DNA of 64,000 bases from CALBRZ01 sp964511065 (GTDB lineage: Bacteria > Planctomycetota > Planctomycetia > Pirellulales > S012-138). Under the pieces are notes generated by a model. It was not told the origin of the DNA and did not search any database. It saw nothing but the letters and a program-made list of their open reading frames with translations. The number at the start of each line of letters is the position of its first letter. Position 1 is the first letter of the stretch. Location of the stretch: NCBI GenBank assembly GCA_964511065.1, contig CAZEEG010000010.1:13634-77633 (forward strand). The letters run 5' to 3'. Positions 7,503 to 16,691 of the stretch are shown piece by piece. The position numbers were made by a program, and so were the translations under genes.

Positions 7503-9725
7503 ATGTCCCCTACGATTCGTCTGGTCTTGGCGCTGCACAACCATCAGCCCGTGGGAAACTTCGACGGCGTATTTGAACAGGCGTACCAGGAGAGTTACCG
7601 TCCATTTCTGGACGTGATGGACGACTATCCCAGTTTGCCGATTTCTCTGCACGTGAGCGGTTCGCTCTTGGAGTGGCTCGACGCCCGGCACCCTGAATAC
7701 GTGGACCGCCTGGCATCGCTGGTCGCGGCCGGGCGGATTGAAATTCTCGGCGGAGCGTTTTACGAAGCCATTCTGCCAATGATTCCCCCGCGCGACCGCG
7801 TGGGGCAGATCAGCCGCTATTCGCACTGGCTCCAGCAGCGGTTGGGCGCCGAGGTCCGCGGGATGTGGATTCCCGAGCGCGTATGGGAACAAAGCCTGGT
7901 CAGTGACCTGGTGGCCGCCGGGATCAAGTATACCGTGCTGGATGATTTCCACTTCCGCAATGCCGGCCTGACGCCCGAGCAGTTGCACGGATACTACGTG
8001 ACCGAAGACAACGGCAACGTGCTCTCGGTGTTCCCTGGCAGCGAACGGTTGCGGTACCTGATTCCCTTTGCCGAACCGCAGCAGACGATCGACTACCTGG
8101 CGACGATTGCCCAGGAACACCCCGGCTCGGTGATGGTGTTTGGGGACGATGGCGAGAAGTTCGGCACCTGGCCCGACACGCAGAGACACGTGTACGAGGA
8201 AGGCTGGCTGCGCCGCTTCTTCGATGCCCTGGTGGCCAATGCGGATTGGCTGCAGACCACGACCTTGGGCGAAGCGATTGATCACGTGGCACCGCTGGGC
8301 AAGATTTACCTCCCCGATGCCAGCTACCGCGAAATGACCGAATGGGCGCTGCCCTTCGACCGGTTGCAGGAGTACGAAAAGGCCCGCCACGAAATGGAGG
8401 ACGACGCCCGCTGGCCGGCGCTTTCCCAGTTTGTCCAAGGCGGCTTCTGGCGGAACTTCAAAGTGAAGTATCCCGAATCCGACGAAATGTACAGCCGCAT
8501 GTTGATGGTCAGCAACCAATTGCATGTGGCCGAGCAACAATTGGCTTCCCCCGGCGAGGGCGAAGCCGAGTTGATGACTGACGACCACAATCGCCAACTG
8601 CTCGATTACGCTCGGGCGGAACTATACCGCGGGCAGTGCAATTGCCCTTACTGGCACGGAGCGTTTGGCGGCATTTATTTGCCTCACCTGCGGCACGCGA
8701 TCTACAACCACCTGATCGCAGCCGAAAACCTGCTGCATCAGGTGCAGGGCCGGCCGGCCCAGTTCGTTGAGGCAGTCAACGGCGACTTCAACAGCGATGC
8801 CCGGCCCGAGGTTCTGTTGACCAACGACAAGCTGGCGGCGTTCTTTTCGCCGGTACGGGGCGGGCGGATGTACGAACTCGACGTGCGCACCATCTGCCTC
8901 AACGTGCTGTCCACGTTGGCGCGGCGGCCCGAGGCCTATCACGAGAAGGTGCTCAACGGGAATCGCGCTGCCGGCGACCAGGTGGCCAGCATCCACGACC
9001 GCGTGGTGTTCAAGCAGGAAGGCCTGGAACAGCGCCTCCAGTACGACCATCACCTGCGCAAGAGCCTGGTTGATCACTTCTGGGATAACGACGTATCCTT
9101 GGAATCCCTCGTCCGCAACGAAGCTCCGGAGCGCGGCGACTTTGCCTCGGGAAGCTACGAGGCAACCATCCGCCGCAGCCCGCAGCGCGTGCAGATCAAG
9201 CTGACCCGGCAAGGCAACGCCTGGGGCCATCCGCTGCGGATCACCAAAGCGGTGACGATCGAAGCAGGCAGCCCCACGATGACGATCGTGTATCAGCTTG
9301 AAGACCTGCCCCAGATGCCGCTGCATTTTGGCGTGGAGTTCAACTTCGCTGGTTTGCCGGCGGGCATCGACGACCGCTACTTCCGCTGCGGTTCCCAGCA
9401 GCGCCTTGGGCACCTGGGTACGCAACTCGATCTGGAAGACGTGCAGGACCTCGGCCTGGTGGACGAGTGGTTGGGGATCGATGTCGGCTTGAGCATCAAC
9501 CGGCCCTCGCACATCTGGACATTTCCGATTGAAACCGTCAGCCAGTCCGAAGGCGGCTTCGAACTCGTTCATCAGTCCGTCGTGGTGCAACCTCACTGGC
9601 TGGTCGAGCCCGACGCGCACGGAAAATGGCGGGTTTCCATGCAATTGACCCTCGACACGGCCCTGGCTGAAAGCCGGATGCCGACATCGAACACCCAGGC
9701 GGAACCGGTCGCCGTCGCCGAGTGA
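7503..9725 (+). CDS. GH57 4-alpha-glucanotransferase / alpha-amylase
   Basis: Cleaves or rearranges alpha-1,4-glucans by a retaining mechanism. From ATG 7503 the protein has 740 residues. LALHNHQPVGNF is GH57 motif 1. WIPERVWE contains the expected nucleophile at Glu125, and VFGDDGEKFG contains the acid/base at Asp215; spacing and numbering closely match those I recall for the Thermococcus litoralis 4-alpha-glucanotransferase (Glu123/Asp214). The C-terminal 350 residues match the beta-rich DUF1925/DUF1926 domains of that subfamily, favouring glucanotransferase over branching enzyme. A GTG at 7491 in the same frame is an alternative start; neither has a clear Shine-Dalgarno. Its position after glgA supports a role in glycogen or maltodextrin turnover. 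A 15-bp hairpin follows the stop. Confidence 0.9.
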   Translation: MSPTIRLVLALHNHQPVGNFDGVFEQAYQESYRPFLDVMDDYPSLPISLHVSGSLLEWLDARHPEYVDRLASLVAAGRIEILGGAFYEAILPMIPPRDRVGQISRYSHWLQQRLGAEVRGMWIPERVWEQSLVSDLVAAGIKYTVLDDFHFRNAGLTPEQLHGYYVTEDNGNVLSVFPGSERLRYLIPFAEPQQTIDYLATIAQEHPGSVMVFGDDGEKFGTWPDTQRHVYEEGWLRRFFDALVANADWLQTTTLGEAIDHVAPLGKIYLPDASYREMTEWALPFDRLQEYEKARHEMEDDARWPALSQFVQGGFWRNFKVKYPESDEMYSRMLMVSNQLHVAEQQLASPGEGEAELMTDDHNRQLLDYARAELYRGQCNCPYWHGAFGGIYLPHLRHAIYNHLIAAENLLHQVQGRPAQFVEAVNGDFNSDARPEVLLTNDKLAAFFSPVRGGRMYELDVRTICLNVLSTLARRPEAYHEKVLNGNRAAGDQVASIHDRVVFKQEGLEQRLQYDHHLRKSLVDHFWDNDVSLESLVRNEAPERGDFASGSYEATIRRSPQRVQIKLTRQGNAWGHPLRITKAVTIEAGSPTMTIVYQLEDLPQMPLHFGVEFNFAGLPAGIDDRYFRCGSQQRLGHLGTQLDLEDVQDLGLVDEWLGIDVGLSINRPSHIWTFPIETVSQSEGGFELVHQSVVVQPHWLVEPDAHGKWRVSMQLTLDTALAESRMPTSNTQAEPVAVAE

Positions 9726-9809
9726 TTCTGGTCCCAGCCAACTTGCCGAGGCACTGCCCCTCCCAATCAGCACTCGGCAGTTAGCCGCATGATCCACCGT
9801 GAGCAGCTC

Positions 9810-9841
9810 GCGGCCGCATCGGTTCAAACCGATGCGGCCGC
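9810..9841. terminator. Perfect 15-bp hairpin after the GH57 gene
   Basis: GCGGCCGCATCGGTT (9810-9824), CA, then the exact reverse complement (9827-9841). No T-run follows on the plus strand, so it is a weak intrinsic terminator by textbook rules, but it is the strongest hairpin in the GH57/DUF1328 spacer (9726-10164). The rest of that spacer shows no gene. Confidence 0.5.
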
Positions 9842-10164
9842 TGGTCATTTGCAGGCGCGCGAGGGTGAACCTCAAGCACCATTTCCACATCGACAAATGC
9901 TGGAGGAACGGCCCATGGGTCGAGCGGCGGCGCGGCCGAATGCGGCCTTCGGCATGTGATCTGCTCAATGCATCAAGGGCGGTGAAAGCTGGCGCTGCGA
10001 AATGCGGCGGATTGCGCAGGAAGACGGAAGACGCCCGGCGCCGACCCGTCCGACGACCAGACATTGGCGGCGCACCAATCAATCAACACGTTCGCCGCAA
10101 TTAGGCCGAGATGGTCCAGTCATCTCCGGCAGAAACAACCCTTGATGATGAACCGAGGCTTTTC

Positions 10165-10353
10165 ATGGACCTGCTGTTTTGGGCAATCATTGCGCTGGTG
10201 GTATCGTTGATCGCCGGCGGACTGGGCTTCACGGGGGTGGCCGCAGGCGCAGCTACGATCGCGAAAGTGCTGTTCGGCATCTTCCTGATCATCGCCTTGA
10301 TTTTGTTCGTACTGGTGTTGCTGGGCATTGGCGCGGTGTCCGCCGTCGTCTAG
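10165..10353 (+). CDS. DUF1328-family small membrane protein (62 aa)
   Basis: Two hydrophobic helices (about residues 2-22 and 29-58), starting MDLLFWAIIALVVSLIAGG, with a glycine-rich turn GFTGVAAGAA between them. This matches the DUF1328 (YtjA-like) family of tiny inner-membrane proteins, typically 50-60 residues, whose function is not established. I chose ATG 10165 because GAGG lies about nine bases upstream and because the family starts here; an upstream in-frame start at 10111 would add an unlikely polar leader. Confidence 0.82.
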   Translation: MDLLFWAIIALVVSLIAGGLGFTGVAAGAATIAKVLFGIFLIIALILFVLVLLGIGAVSAVV

Positions 10354-10509
10354 CCCCTGGAACACCAATCGCTCCGCGCTGGGCCAGCATTCGCGCCGTC
10401 GCGTCGCCAAAATCGGGTGCAGCAATCCCAGCGGGGTGGTAAAATCACGCCTCCAGACCGCAGACGGATTTCGGCACCAAGGTTACCCCAGCTCACACGA
10501 GCGAACTAC

Positions 10510-13500
10510 CTACTTGGCGAACATGGGATCGTTGGGATTGCCCCGCGACAGCAGGTACGCAAGCAGGTTCAGCACCTCATCCCGATTCAGCGGCTTGAGG
10601 AGATCCTTAGGCATCAGCGAGACGTTCGAAGGCACCATTTCATCGATGTCGTCCTTCGCAACCTCTTCCACCTTGGTGATGTCCTCGGGATTGACCAACA
10701 CGGTCAGCTTCTTGCCGTCGTCGCTCGCCACGCGGCCGGTGATTTGCTTGCCCGACAGGGTCACAATTGTGTGTGCCCGGTACTGGTCGGAAATCACCTT
10801 GCTCGGATCCACGATGGCTTCGCTGAGGTCCTTGATGCTGAAACGGCCGGCACTATTGGTCAGGTCGGGCCCCGTGGCGCCGCCGTCGCCACCAAAGCGG
10901 TGGCAGACCACACAACGGGCGGCCGCGTACGCGCGCCGGCCAGCTTCAAAATCGCGGCCGCTCAAGCCGCCATCGGCCAGTTGCAATAGCTTTTGGAGCG
11001 TCCAATCTTGGCCCGGGCCGATGGGGGCGGGCAATTCTTCCTTCTTGATGGTGACCGGTACGAGCGATTCCAGGGCCTTACGTTCCGTTTCCGAAGCATT
11101 GGCCAGAGCCTCGGTACGGATGTTGTCGATGAAGCCCTGGAAGCTTGCGCCACCGCTCTTGGAACGCTGTCCATCGAGCAACTCCAAGTACTCGCGGCGC
11201 TGCTCCAGCGTCCAGCCGAATTGCACGTTCCGCAGGCAAAATGCGTAGTGGAGCAAATTCAGGTTGGGCTGGTTGGCGAGCATCTGAGCGATGGGGCCAC
11301 CGTAACCGGGGTTCCGGGCCAACAACTCGGCAATTTCCACGTCGCTGGCCTGGTACGGCTGACGCATCAACTCCAGCGTCTTTTCAACCACCGTTGGGCT
11401 CTTCAGGTAGACCAGCACCTGGCACAACTCCCGATTCAGCGCATGGGATTGGGCCGGGTAGAAGGCGTCGAGCCGCTTGGCAATCCGCGCCGCCGTGGCG
11501 GCATCGGGTTCACCCAGTCGGATGAACGCCAGGCTATACGCCCGCAGCAGGTCGAGTTGCTGGGTTTCGTTGAGTTTCTCGAAGTCGAGCGCATCCAGGG
11601 CTGCGAGCAGTTTGCCCTGCACGCCCGGTTCCCCCTGACGCGCAAGCGCCACGGCGGCATTGAGCAGCGCCCAAGGCTCCTTTTCGTTCAATGCCCTCGA
11701 TTGCCAGAGCGAAACCGGCTGATGCTCCAGGGCAACTCGGGCGGCATAGCGAACAAAGCGATCGCTGTGCGCAAGATTGGGCCAGATGGCATCAATGGCC
11801 TGGGCGGGGTTGGCCGCCGGGCGGTGGTAGGCTTCCAGCGAGCGCCGAAGTTTGCGCAGTTCCTCGCCTTGCTTCTGATGGCCGTCGACGGGGGCTGTGG
11901 ATTCGGTCCCCTCGTAGACCACGCGGAACAGTTCCGACTGCGTACCGCGTCCGCCAATCGTGAAGTACAACGCGCCATCGGGGCCAACCGCGGCATCGGT
12001 CAACGGTAGCGGCGTGCGCGAAACAAACTCCTCTTTGGTTGCCCGATACGTGGCCCCCTCAGGCTGAAGGTGCAGGGCGTAAATCGTGCCAAAGGTCCAG
12101 TCGAGGATGTACAACGCGTTCTGATAAGCGGCGGGGAACTTGGCCCCGTAACCGAAGGTCACACCCACCGGCGAACCGGGGCCAATGTCCAGCACTTGTG
12201 GCAAGCTATCGAGGTAGTAGGTGGGCCACTTGCCGGTTCCCGACCGCCAGCCAAACTCGCTTCCGCTCACGGCGTGGGTCACGCGCGTGGGCCGATACCA
12301 GGGCGAGCCCATGTCCCATTCCATGTCGGAATCGTAAGCGAACAATTCGCCGTCGGCATTGAAGGCGATGTCGTAGGCATTGCGATAGCCGGCGCTGACC
12401 AGTTCCCAATTCTGGCCGTCGGGATCCACTTTCGCGATCCACCCGCCAGGGGCCAGGCGGCCGCGGGCGTGGCCGCGGGCATCCCATTGGCGCGGCAGCA
12501 GCAGGTCTTCGTCCCAGTTGGCGGGCAGCGTGGTGGCAGAGAACTCCGTGACATCGGTGTGGTTGCCGCACACGATGTAGATGGATTTGCCATCGGGTGA
12601 AAGCCGCAGCGCGTGGGGGCCGTGTTCGCCGCCTCCCTTCAGACTTCGTAGCTTGACGACCTCGTCAAATTGATCGTCGCCATTGGTATCGCGGGCCCGA
12701 TACAGCCCGCTGCCGGGGCCGCCGTTGACGGAGATGTACAGGCTATCGAACGCGTACAGCAGGCCCTGGGCGGCGCTGATATTGATGTCCAACTTTTCAA
12801 CGATGGTTTCCCCGCCGCTGCCGGGGGCAGGGGGAGTGATGCGGCACAGCCCCAGGTTGCCTTGGTCGCTGGCAATCAGCCGTCCCTTGGGATCAAAGGT
12901 GATCGCGACCCAGGAGCCCAGTTCTTCCTTGGGCACCGTAAAGAGCTTTTCGACTTTGAAGCCGGGCTGCACATTGAAAATGTCGCGTTCCGCGGCAGGC
13001 ATACCCGCCACCGACGGGCCAGCAAAGACGTCGCCCCAGGGAGGGGAACCCAGTTTGGCCAGCGCCTTGGCTGCGGTCCATTTCTGGGCATCGCGCTGCT
13101 GGGCCACTTGCCAGGTGTCGTCGGTGGCGACGAAGGAATAATGGCCATCGCGACCGCCCAATGTCAGCAACAGCACAAATCCCGAGGGACCGCCCTGGTT
13201 TTCCACTTCAGCCTCCAGCACGTTGGTGCCGGATTTGATCTGCCGATCGAGATTCACACGGACGGGGGCGTTCCAGTTTGTCCCCTCGGCAATCTTCTTG
13301 CCGTTCAGGTACAACGTGAATTTGTTGTCGCACGCAGCGACCACGTCGGCCTTGGCGGCCCCGCCTTCAAACTCGCGGCGCAGCACGTACTTGGCATTGG
13401 GGTCGGGGCCCCAAATCCACAGTGGGGTGGGACCGGCCGGTTTCTTGTCGCTCGCCTGCGGTTCGGCCGGCTTGGCGTCGACGGGCTTCGCTTCGGTTTG

Positions 13501-13650
13501 GGCCTGCTCACGGACGCGGCTGGTTTGTGCTTCGACGGCCTGTCGATATACCTTTCGCGCCGGCGCTTCCTGACCAGCGACCGGCGAGACAAACGCCCAA
13601 CAACCCAGTCCCAGCATTAGCAACCAACGGCCAGCGCGGTCGCCCGACAT
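10510..13650 (-). CDS. PVC-type secreted dehydrogenase with C-terminal haem c domain
   Basis: A modular secreted protein of 1,046 residues. A signal peptide (about 1-27: basic DRAGR, hydrophobic core, ending PVAGQ) is followed by a low-complexity linker, a beta-sandwich carbohydrate-binding-like segment (about 70-200, containing WIWGPDPNAKYVLRREFEG), a six-bladed propeller resembling PQQ-dependent sugar dehydrogenases/NHL proteins (about 215-590), an alpha-helical HEAT-like stretch (about 600-860) and a cytochrome c domain with CVVCH near residues 913-917 and a GPDLT motif. This is the Pirellula/Verrucomicrobium-type haem-binding architecture, abundant in planctomycetes. The substrate is unknown; a carbohydrate or alcohol is the usual guess. 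Another ATG at 13668 is possible. Divergent from the HerA-like ATPase gene. Confidence 0.85.
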   Translation of the reverse strand: MSGDRAGRWLLMLGLGCWAFVSPVAGQEAPARKVYRQAVEAQTSRVREQAQTEAKPVDAKPAEPQASDKKPAGPTPLWIWGPDPNAKYVLRREFEGGAAKADVVAACDNKFTLYLNGKKIAEGTNWNAPVRVNLDRQIKSGTNVLEAEVENQGGPSGFVLLLTLGGRDGHYSFVATDDTWQVAQQRDAQKWTAAKALAKLGSPPWGDVFAGPSVAGMPAAERDIFNVQPGFKVEKLFTVPKEELGSWVAITFDPKGRLIASDQGNLGLCRITPPAPGSGGETIVEKLDINISAAQGLLYAFDSLYISVNGGPGSGLYRARDTNGDDQFDEVVKLRSLKGGGEHGPHALRLSPDGKSIYIVCGNHTDVTEFSATTLPANWDEDLLLPRQWDARGHARGRLAPGGWIAKVDPDGQNWELVSAGYRNAYDIAFNADGELFAYDSDMEWDMGSPWYRPTRVTHAVSGSEFGWRSGTGKWPTYYLDSLPQVLDIGPGSPVGVTFGYGAKFPAAYQNALYILDWTFGTIYALHLQPEGATYRATKEEFVSRTPLPLTDAAVGPDGALYFTIGGRGTQSELFRVVYEGTESTAPVDGHQKQGEELRKLRRSLEAYHRPAANPAQAIDAIWPNLAHSDRFVRYAARVALEHQPVSLWQSRALNEKEPWALLNAAVALARQGEPGVQGKLLAALDALDFEKLNETQQLDLLRAYSLAFIRLGEPDAATAARIAKRLDAFYPAQSHALNRELCQVLVYLKSPTVVEKTLELMRQPYQASDVEIAELLARNPGYGGPIAQMLANQPNLNLLHYAFCLRNVQFGWTLEQRREYLELLDGQRSKSGGASFQGFIDNIRTEALANASETERKALESLVPVTIKKEELPAPIGPGQDWTLQKLLQLADGGLSGRDFEAGRRAYAAARCVVCHRFGGDGGATGPDLTNSAGRFSIKDLSEAIVDPSKVISDQYRAHTIVTLSGKQITGRVASDDGKKLTVLVNPEDITKVEEVAKDDIDEMVPSNVSLMPKDLLKPLNRDEVLNLLAYLLSRGNPNDPMFAK

Positions 13651-14033
13651 GCTTCCAGCTTCCGGCATAATGACGGCTTCCCATCAAATGTTTTAAAGGG
13701 CTGATCAAACTCCGGTCGCCCCTAGAGCGTGCTCAAGGCGCCGAAGAAGTCAAACAAAACGGATTACTGCGGTTGAGTGGACGCCATCCACCCTGGTGGG
13801 CGATGGGTGGGCTGCCTCCACAATCGAGTTACCATAGTAACCAGTTCGCCCGCGCGAAACTACCTGGACTCGCTCCTTGGAGGTGGTTCCGCTCGTGCAG
13901 CGGCAGGTCCGCGGCGGGACAAGGGCAGCCGCACCGCGAATGCTGATATGGTCGCGGCGTGTACCGCTTCCCGCCGGCAGCGCCTAAACTGGAAATATGG
14001 ACGGTTGCCGCACTTCTGGTGGAGTTCCCGCGA
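13651..14033. promoter_or_regulatory. Divergent promoter region, haem dehydrogenase / ATPase
   Basis: About 380 bp between two divergent genes, without a supported ORF. A short dyad GTTAC-CATA-GTAAC lies at 13828-13841 and could be an operator; nothing else shows it. Confidence 0.3.
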
Positions 14034-16610
14034 ATGCTCGACTTTGAACAACTCGGCGCGTTCTACCTGGGCCGAGAATTCGATCTGTCTGCCCGACGGC
14101 TTCGCGACGAACTGCTGCTTTACGACTCCAAAGACCTCACCACGCATGCAGTATGCGTGGGCATGACCGGTAGCGGCAAGACCGGGCTTTGCTTGGGCCT
14201 GTTGGAGGAAGCGGCCATCGACGGTGTTCCCGCCATCGCCATTGACCCCAAGGGCGATCTGGGCAACCTGTTGCTGACGTTTCCCGAGTTGAAGCCCGAG
14301 GATTTTCTGCCGTGGATCGACCCGGCAGCGGCAGCCCGGGAAGGAAAAACGCCCGAGGAGTTTGCCGCCGAAACGGCCAAGCGGTGGCGGCAAGGGTTGG
14401 CCCAGTGGGGGCAAGGACCGGAGCGGATTGCCCGCTTTCGGGAAGCGGCCGATATCGCCATCTACACGCCCGGCAGTAGCGCCGGCCTGCCGTTGACTCC
14501 GCTGCGCTCGTTCGACGCGCCGCCGGCCGCGGTTCGCGACGATGGCGACCTGCTCCGCGAGCGTGTTACCTCGGCCGTCTCTGGATTGCTGGGCCTGATC
14601 GGCGTGAATGCCGATCCGGTTCGCAGCCGCGAGCATATCCTGCTGGCCAATCTGCTCACCTTGGCCTGGCAGCAGGGGCAAGGACTCACCATTCCCGATC
14701 TCATTCGCCAGGTTCAGTCGCCGCCCATCGCCACCGTGGGCGTGGTCGATCTGGAAACATTCTTCCCCACCAGGCAGCGGGCGGAACTGGCGCTGGCCCT
14801 CAATAACCTGTTGGCTTCGCCAACGTTTGCCGGCTGGATGGAGGGGGAACCGTTGGACATTCAGCGGTTGCTGTATACCGATGCCGGCGGGCCACGGCTA
14901 TCCATTGTCTCAATTGCTCACCTCTCCGACGCCGAGCGGATGTTCTTCGTCACGCTGCTGCTGGGCGAAGTCCTGGCTTGGGTGCGGGCGCAGGCGGGAA
15001 CGTCCAGCCTGCGTGCCCTGCTGTACATGGACGAAATTCAGGGGTATTTTCCGCCCGTCGCAAATCCCCCTTCCAAGGCGCCGATGCTGACGTTGCTCAA
15101 GCAGGCCAGGGCGTTTGGGCTGGGGGTGGTGCTGGCAACGCAAAACCCCGTGGACCTGGATTATAAAGGACTCTCCAACACCGGCACGTGGTTCATCGGT
15201 AGATTGCAGACCGAACGCGACAAGGCCCGCGTGCTTGAAGGGCTCGAAGGAGCCTCCGCACAAGCCGGTGCGGCGTTCGACCGCCAGCAAATGGAACAAA
15301 CCCTGGCGGCATTGGGGCAGCGCGTGTTCCTGATGAACAACGTGCACGAAGATCGGCCGGTGATCTTTCAAACCCGCTGGGCATTGTCGTACCTGCGCGG
15401 TCCGCTGACGCGCACGCAAATTCGCCAACTGACCGAGCAGCGCCTGGCAGCGAAGGGCCAAGGCGGCGAAGCCTCGGGAACGACCAGCGCCCCGTCGTCC
15501 CCGCCGCAAGTGGTCGGTTCTGCGACACCGGAAGACGTTCTGTTGCCCGACGATCTGTTCGCCGATGCGGCCGTGCCGGGAGACGCACCGCCCAAGGCAC
15601 AAGCATCGCGCGGGCCTCTGCCCACTTCATCTCTGCCGGCGGCGCCGTCTGAAGTTTCGGCGGCTAGTTCGCCCTCTGGCATGCGGCCGATTCTGCCGGC
15701 AGAGGCGGGCGAGTGTTTCCTGGTAACAAAAACAGCGACGCCTGGCGAAACCGCCAGCTACCGGCCTGCGCTGCTGGCTCGTGCGCGGTTGCATTTCGTG
15801 CAAAGTCGCAGCCAGGTCGACCACTGGGAGGAGCTAGCACTGCTGTGTCCTTTGACCAGCGACGATTTGCCCAATCCGCTGTGGAACCATGCTCAACTGA
15901 TTGAGCCCGGCAAGCTGCATACCGTCGATGAGCCCGTCAAGGGAGCCACCTTTGCGGCCCCGCCGGCAGAAGTGCTGCGAGCCAAGAGCTACAGCGGCTT
16001 CGCAACCAAGTTAAAGGACTATCTCTATCGAAACCGCACGCTGACGTTACACCGCTCACCCGAACTCAAAATGGTTTCTCGGCCGGGTGAGAGTGAGCGC
16101 GATTTTCGTGCCCGGGCGGCACAGGTGGCCCGAGAGCATCGCGATGAAGCCAAGGAACACTTGCAATCGCGGTATGCCTCGAAGCTTGATACTTTGCAGC
16201 GGAAGATTCACACGGCTGAAGCCCGCGTCGCCCGGGAGAAAAGCGAACTGCAGCAGGCATCGCTGGCGACGACGGTTTCGTTGGGAGAATCCATCTTCGG
16301 GAGCTTGTTTGGCCGCAAGCTATTGAGCCGGACCAATGTCAGCCGGGCGTCGCGGACGGTGCGCGGCTTGGGGCGGGCACGCCAGCAACAAGCCGATGTC
16401 GCCCAAGCCGAAGCGGCACTCGCGCGGCTGCTCGAGGAGCGGGCCGAGCTGGGGCGGGAGTTGGAACAGGAACTGGCGAAGATCGCTCACGATTTCCACC
16501 CCGACCGCTTGAAGCTGGAACCCGTGGTGATTCGCCCTCGCAAGTCGGACATCCAGGCGGAACCGGTCCGACTGGTATGGATTCCGGTTTCCACTTCTGG
16601 CATGCCATGA
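14034..16610 (+). CDS. HerA-like/DUF87 ATP-binding protein with C-terminal coiled coil (858 aa)
   Basis: An ATPase of the FtsK/HerA superfamily. Walker A is GMTGSGKTG (residues 43-51) and Walker B is LLYMDEIQG (Asp about 333), followed by a conserved LLKQARAFGLGVVLATQNP segment that resembles the sensor region of HerA/TraD-type motors. Residues about 480-570 are a proline/alanine-rich linker. The last 250 residues are charged and helical with repeated coiled-coil heptads. ATG 14034 has GGAG nine bases upstream; an upstream start would add 25 residues. HerA-like proteins move or resect DNA, or act in conjugation or defence, but no nuclease or partner gene is adjacent, so the role here is open. 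Confidence 0.8.
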   Translation: MLDFEQLGAFYLGREFDLSARRLRDELLLYDSKDLTTHAVCVGMTGSGKTGLCLGLLEEAAIDGVPAIAIDPKGDLGNLLLTFPELKPEDFLPWIDPAAAAREGKTPEEFAAETAKRWRQGLAQWGQGPERIARFREAADIAIYTPGSSAGLPLTPLRSFDAPPAAVRDDGDLLRERVTSAVSGLLGLIGVNADPVRSREHILLANLLTLAWQQGQGLTIPDLIRQVQSPPIATVGVVDLETFFPTRQRAELALALNNLLASPTFAGWMEGEPLDIQRLLYTDAGGPRLSIVSIAHLSDAERMFFVTLLLGEVLAWVRAQAGTSSLRALLYMDEIQGYFPPVANPPSKAPMLTLLKQARAFGLGVVLATQNPVDLDYKGLSNTGTWFIGRLQTERDKARVLEGLEGASAQAGAAFDRQQMEQTLAALGQRVFLMNNVHEDRPVIFQTRWALSYLRGPLTRTQIRQLTEQRLAAKGQGGEASGTTSAPSSPPQVVGSATPEDVLLPDDLFADAAVPGDAPPKAQASRGPLPTSSLPAAPSEVSAASSPSGMRPILPAEAGECFLVTKTATPGETASYRPALLARARLHFVQSRSQVDHWEELALLCPLTSDDLPNPLWNHAQLIEPGKLHTVDEPVKGATFAAPPAEVLRAKSYSGFATKLKDYLYRNRTLTLHRSPELKMVSRPGESERDFRARAAQVAREHRDEAKEHLQSRYASKLDTLQRKIHTAEARVAREKSELQQASLATTVSLGESIFGSLFGRKLLSRTNVSRASRTVRGLGRARQQQADVAQAEAALARLLEERAELGRELEQELAKIAHDFHPDRLKLEPVVIRPRKSDIQAEPVRLVWIPVSTSGMP

Positions 16611-16640
16611 GCCGTGGCGGTTGCGCCGCGGCCACGCGGC

Positions 16641-16670
16641 CCGGCGGGGCCGATGCTGCTCGGCCGCCGG
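16641..16670. terminator. Bidirectional hairpin between convergent genes
   Basis: CCGGC (16641-16645) pairs with GCCGG (16666-16670) and GGCCGA (16648-16653) with TCGGCC (16660-16665), with a two-G bulge and a six-base loop. It lies between the stops of the ATPase gene and the GNAT-like gene, where a shared terminator is expected. Confidence 0.5.
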
Positions 16671-16691
16671 GGATATCTTTCAGCCAACTGG

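Noticed and set aside
8622..10082. Minus-strand open frame of 486 codons opposite the GH57 gene
   Set aside because: Antisense shadow of a well-conserved glycosidase; no recognisable domain and no ribosome site.
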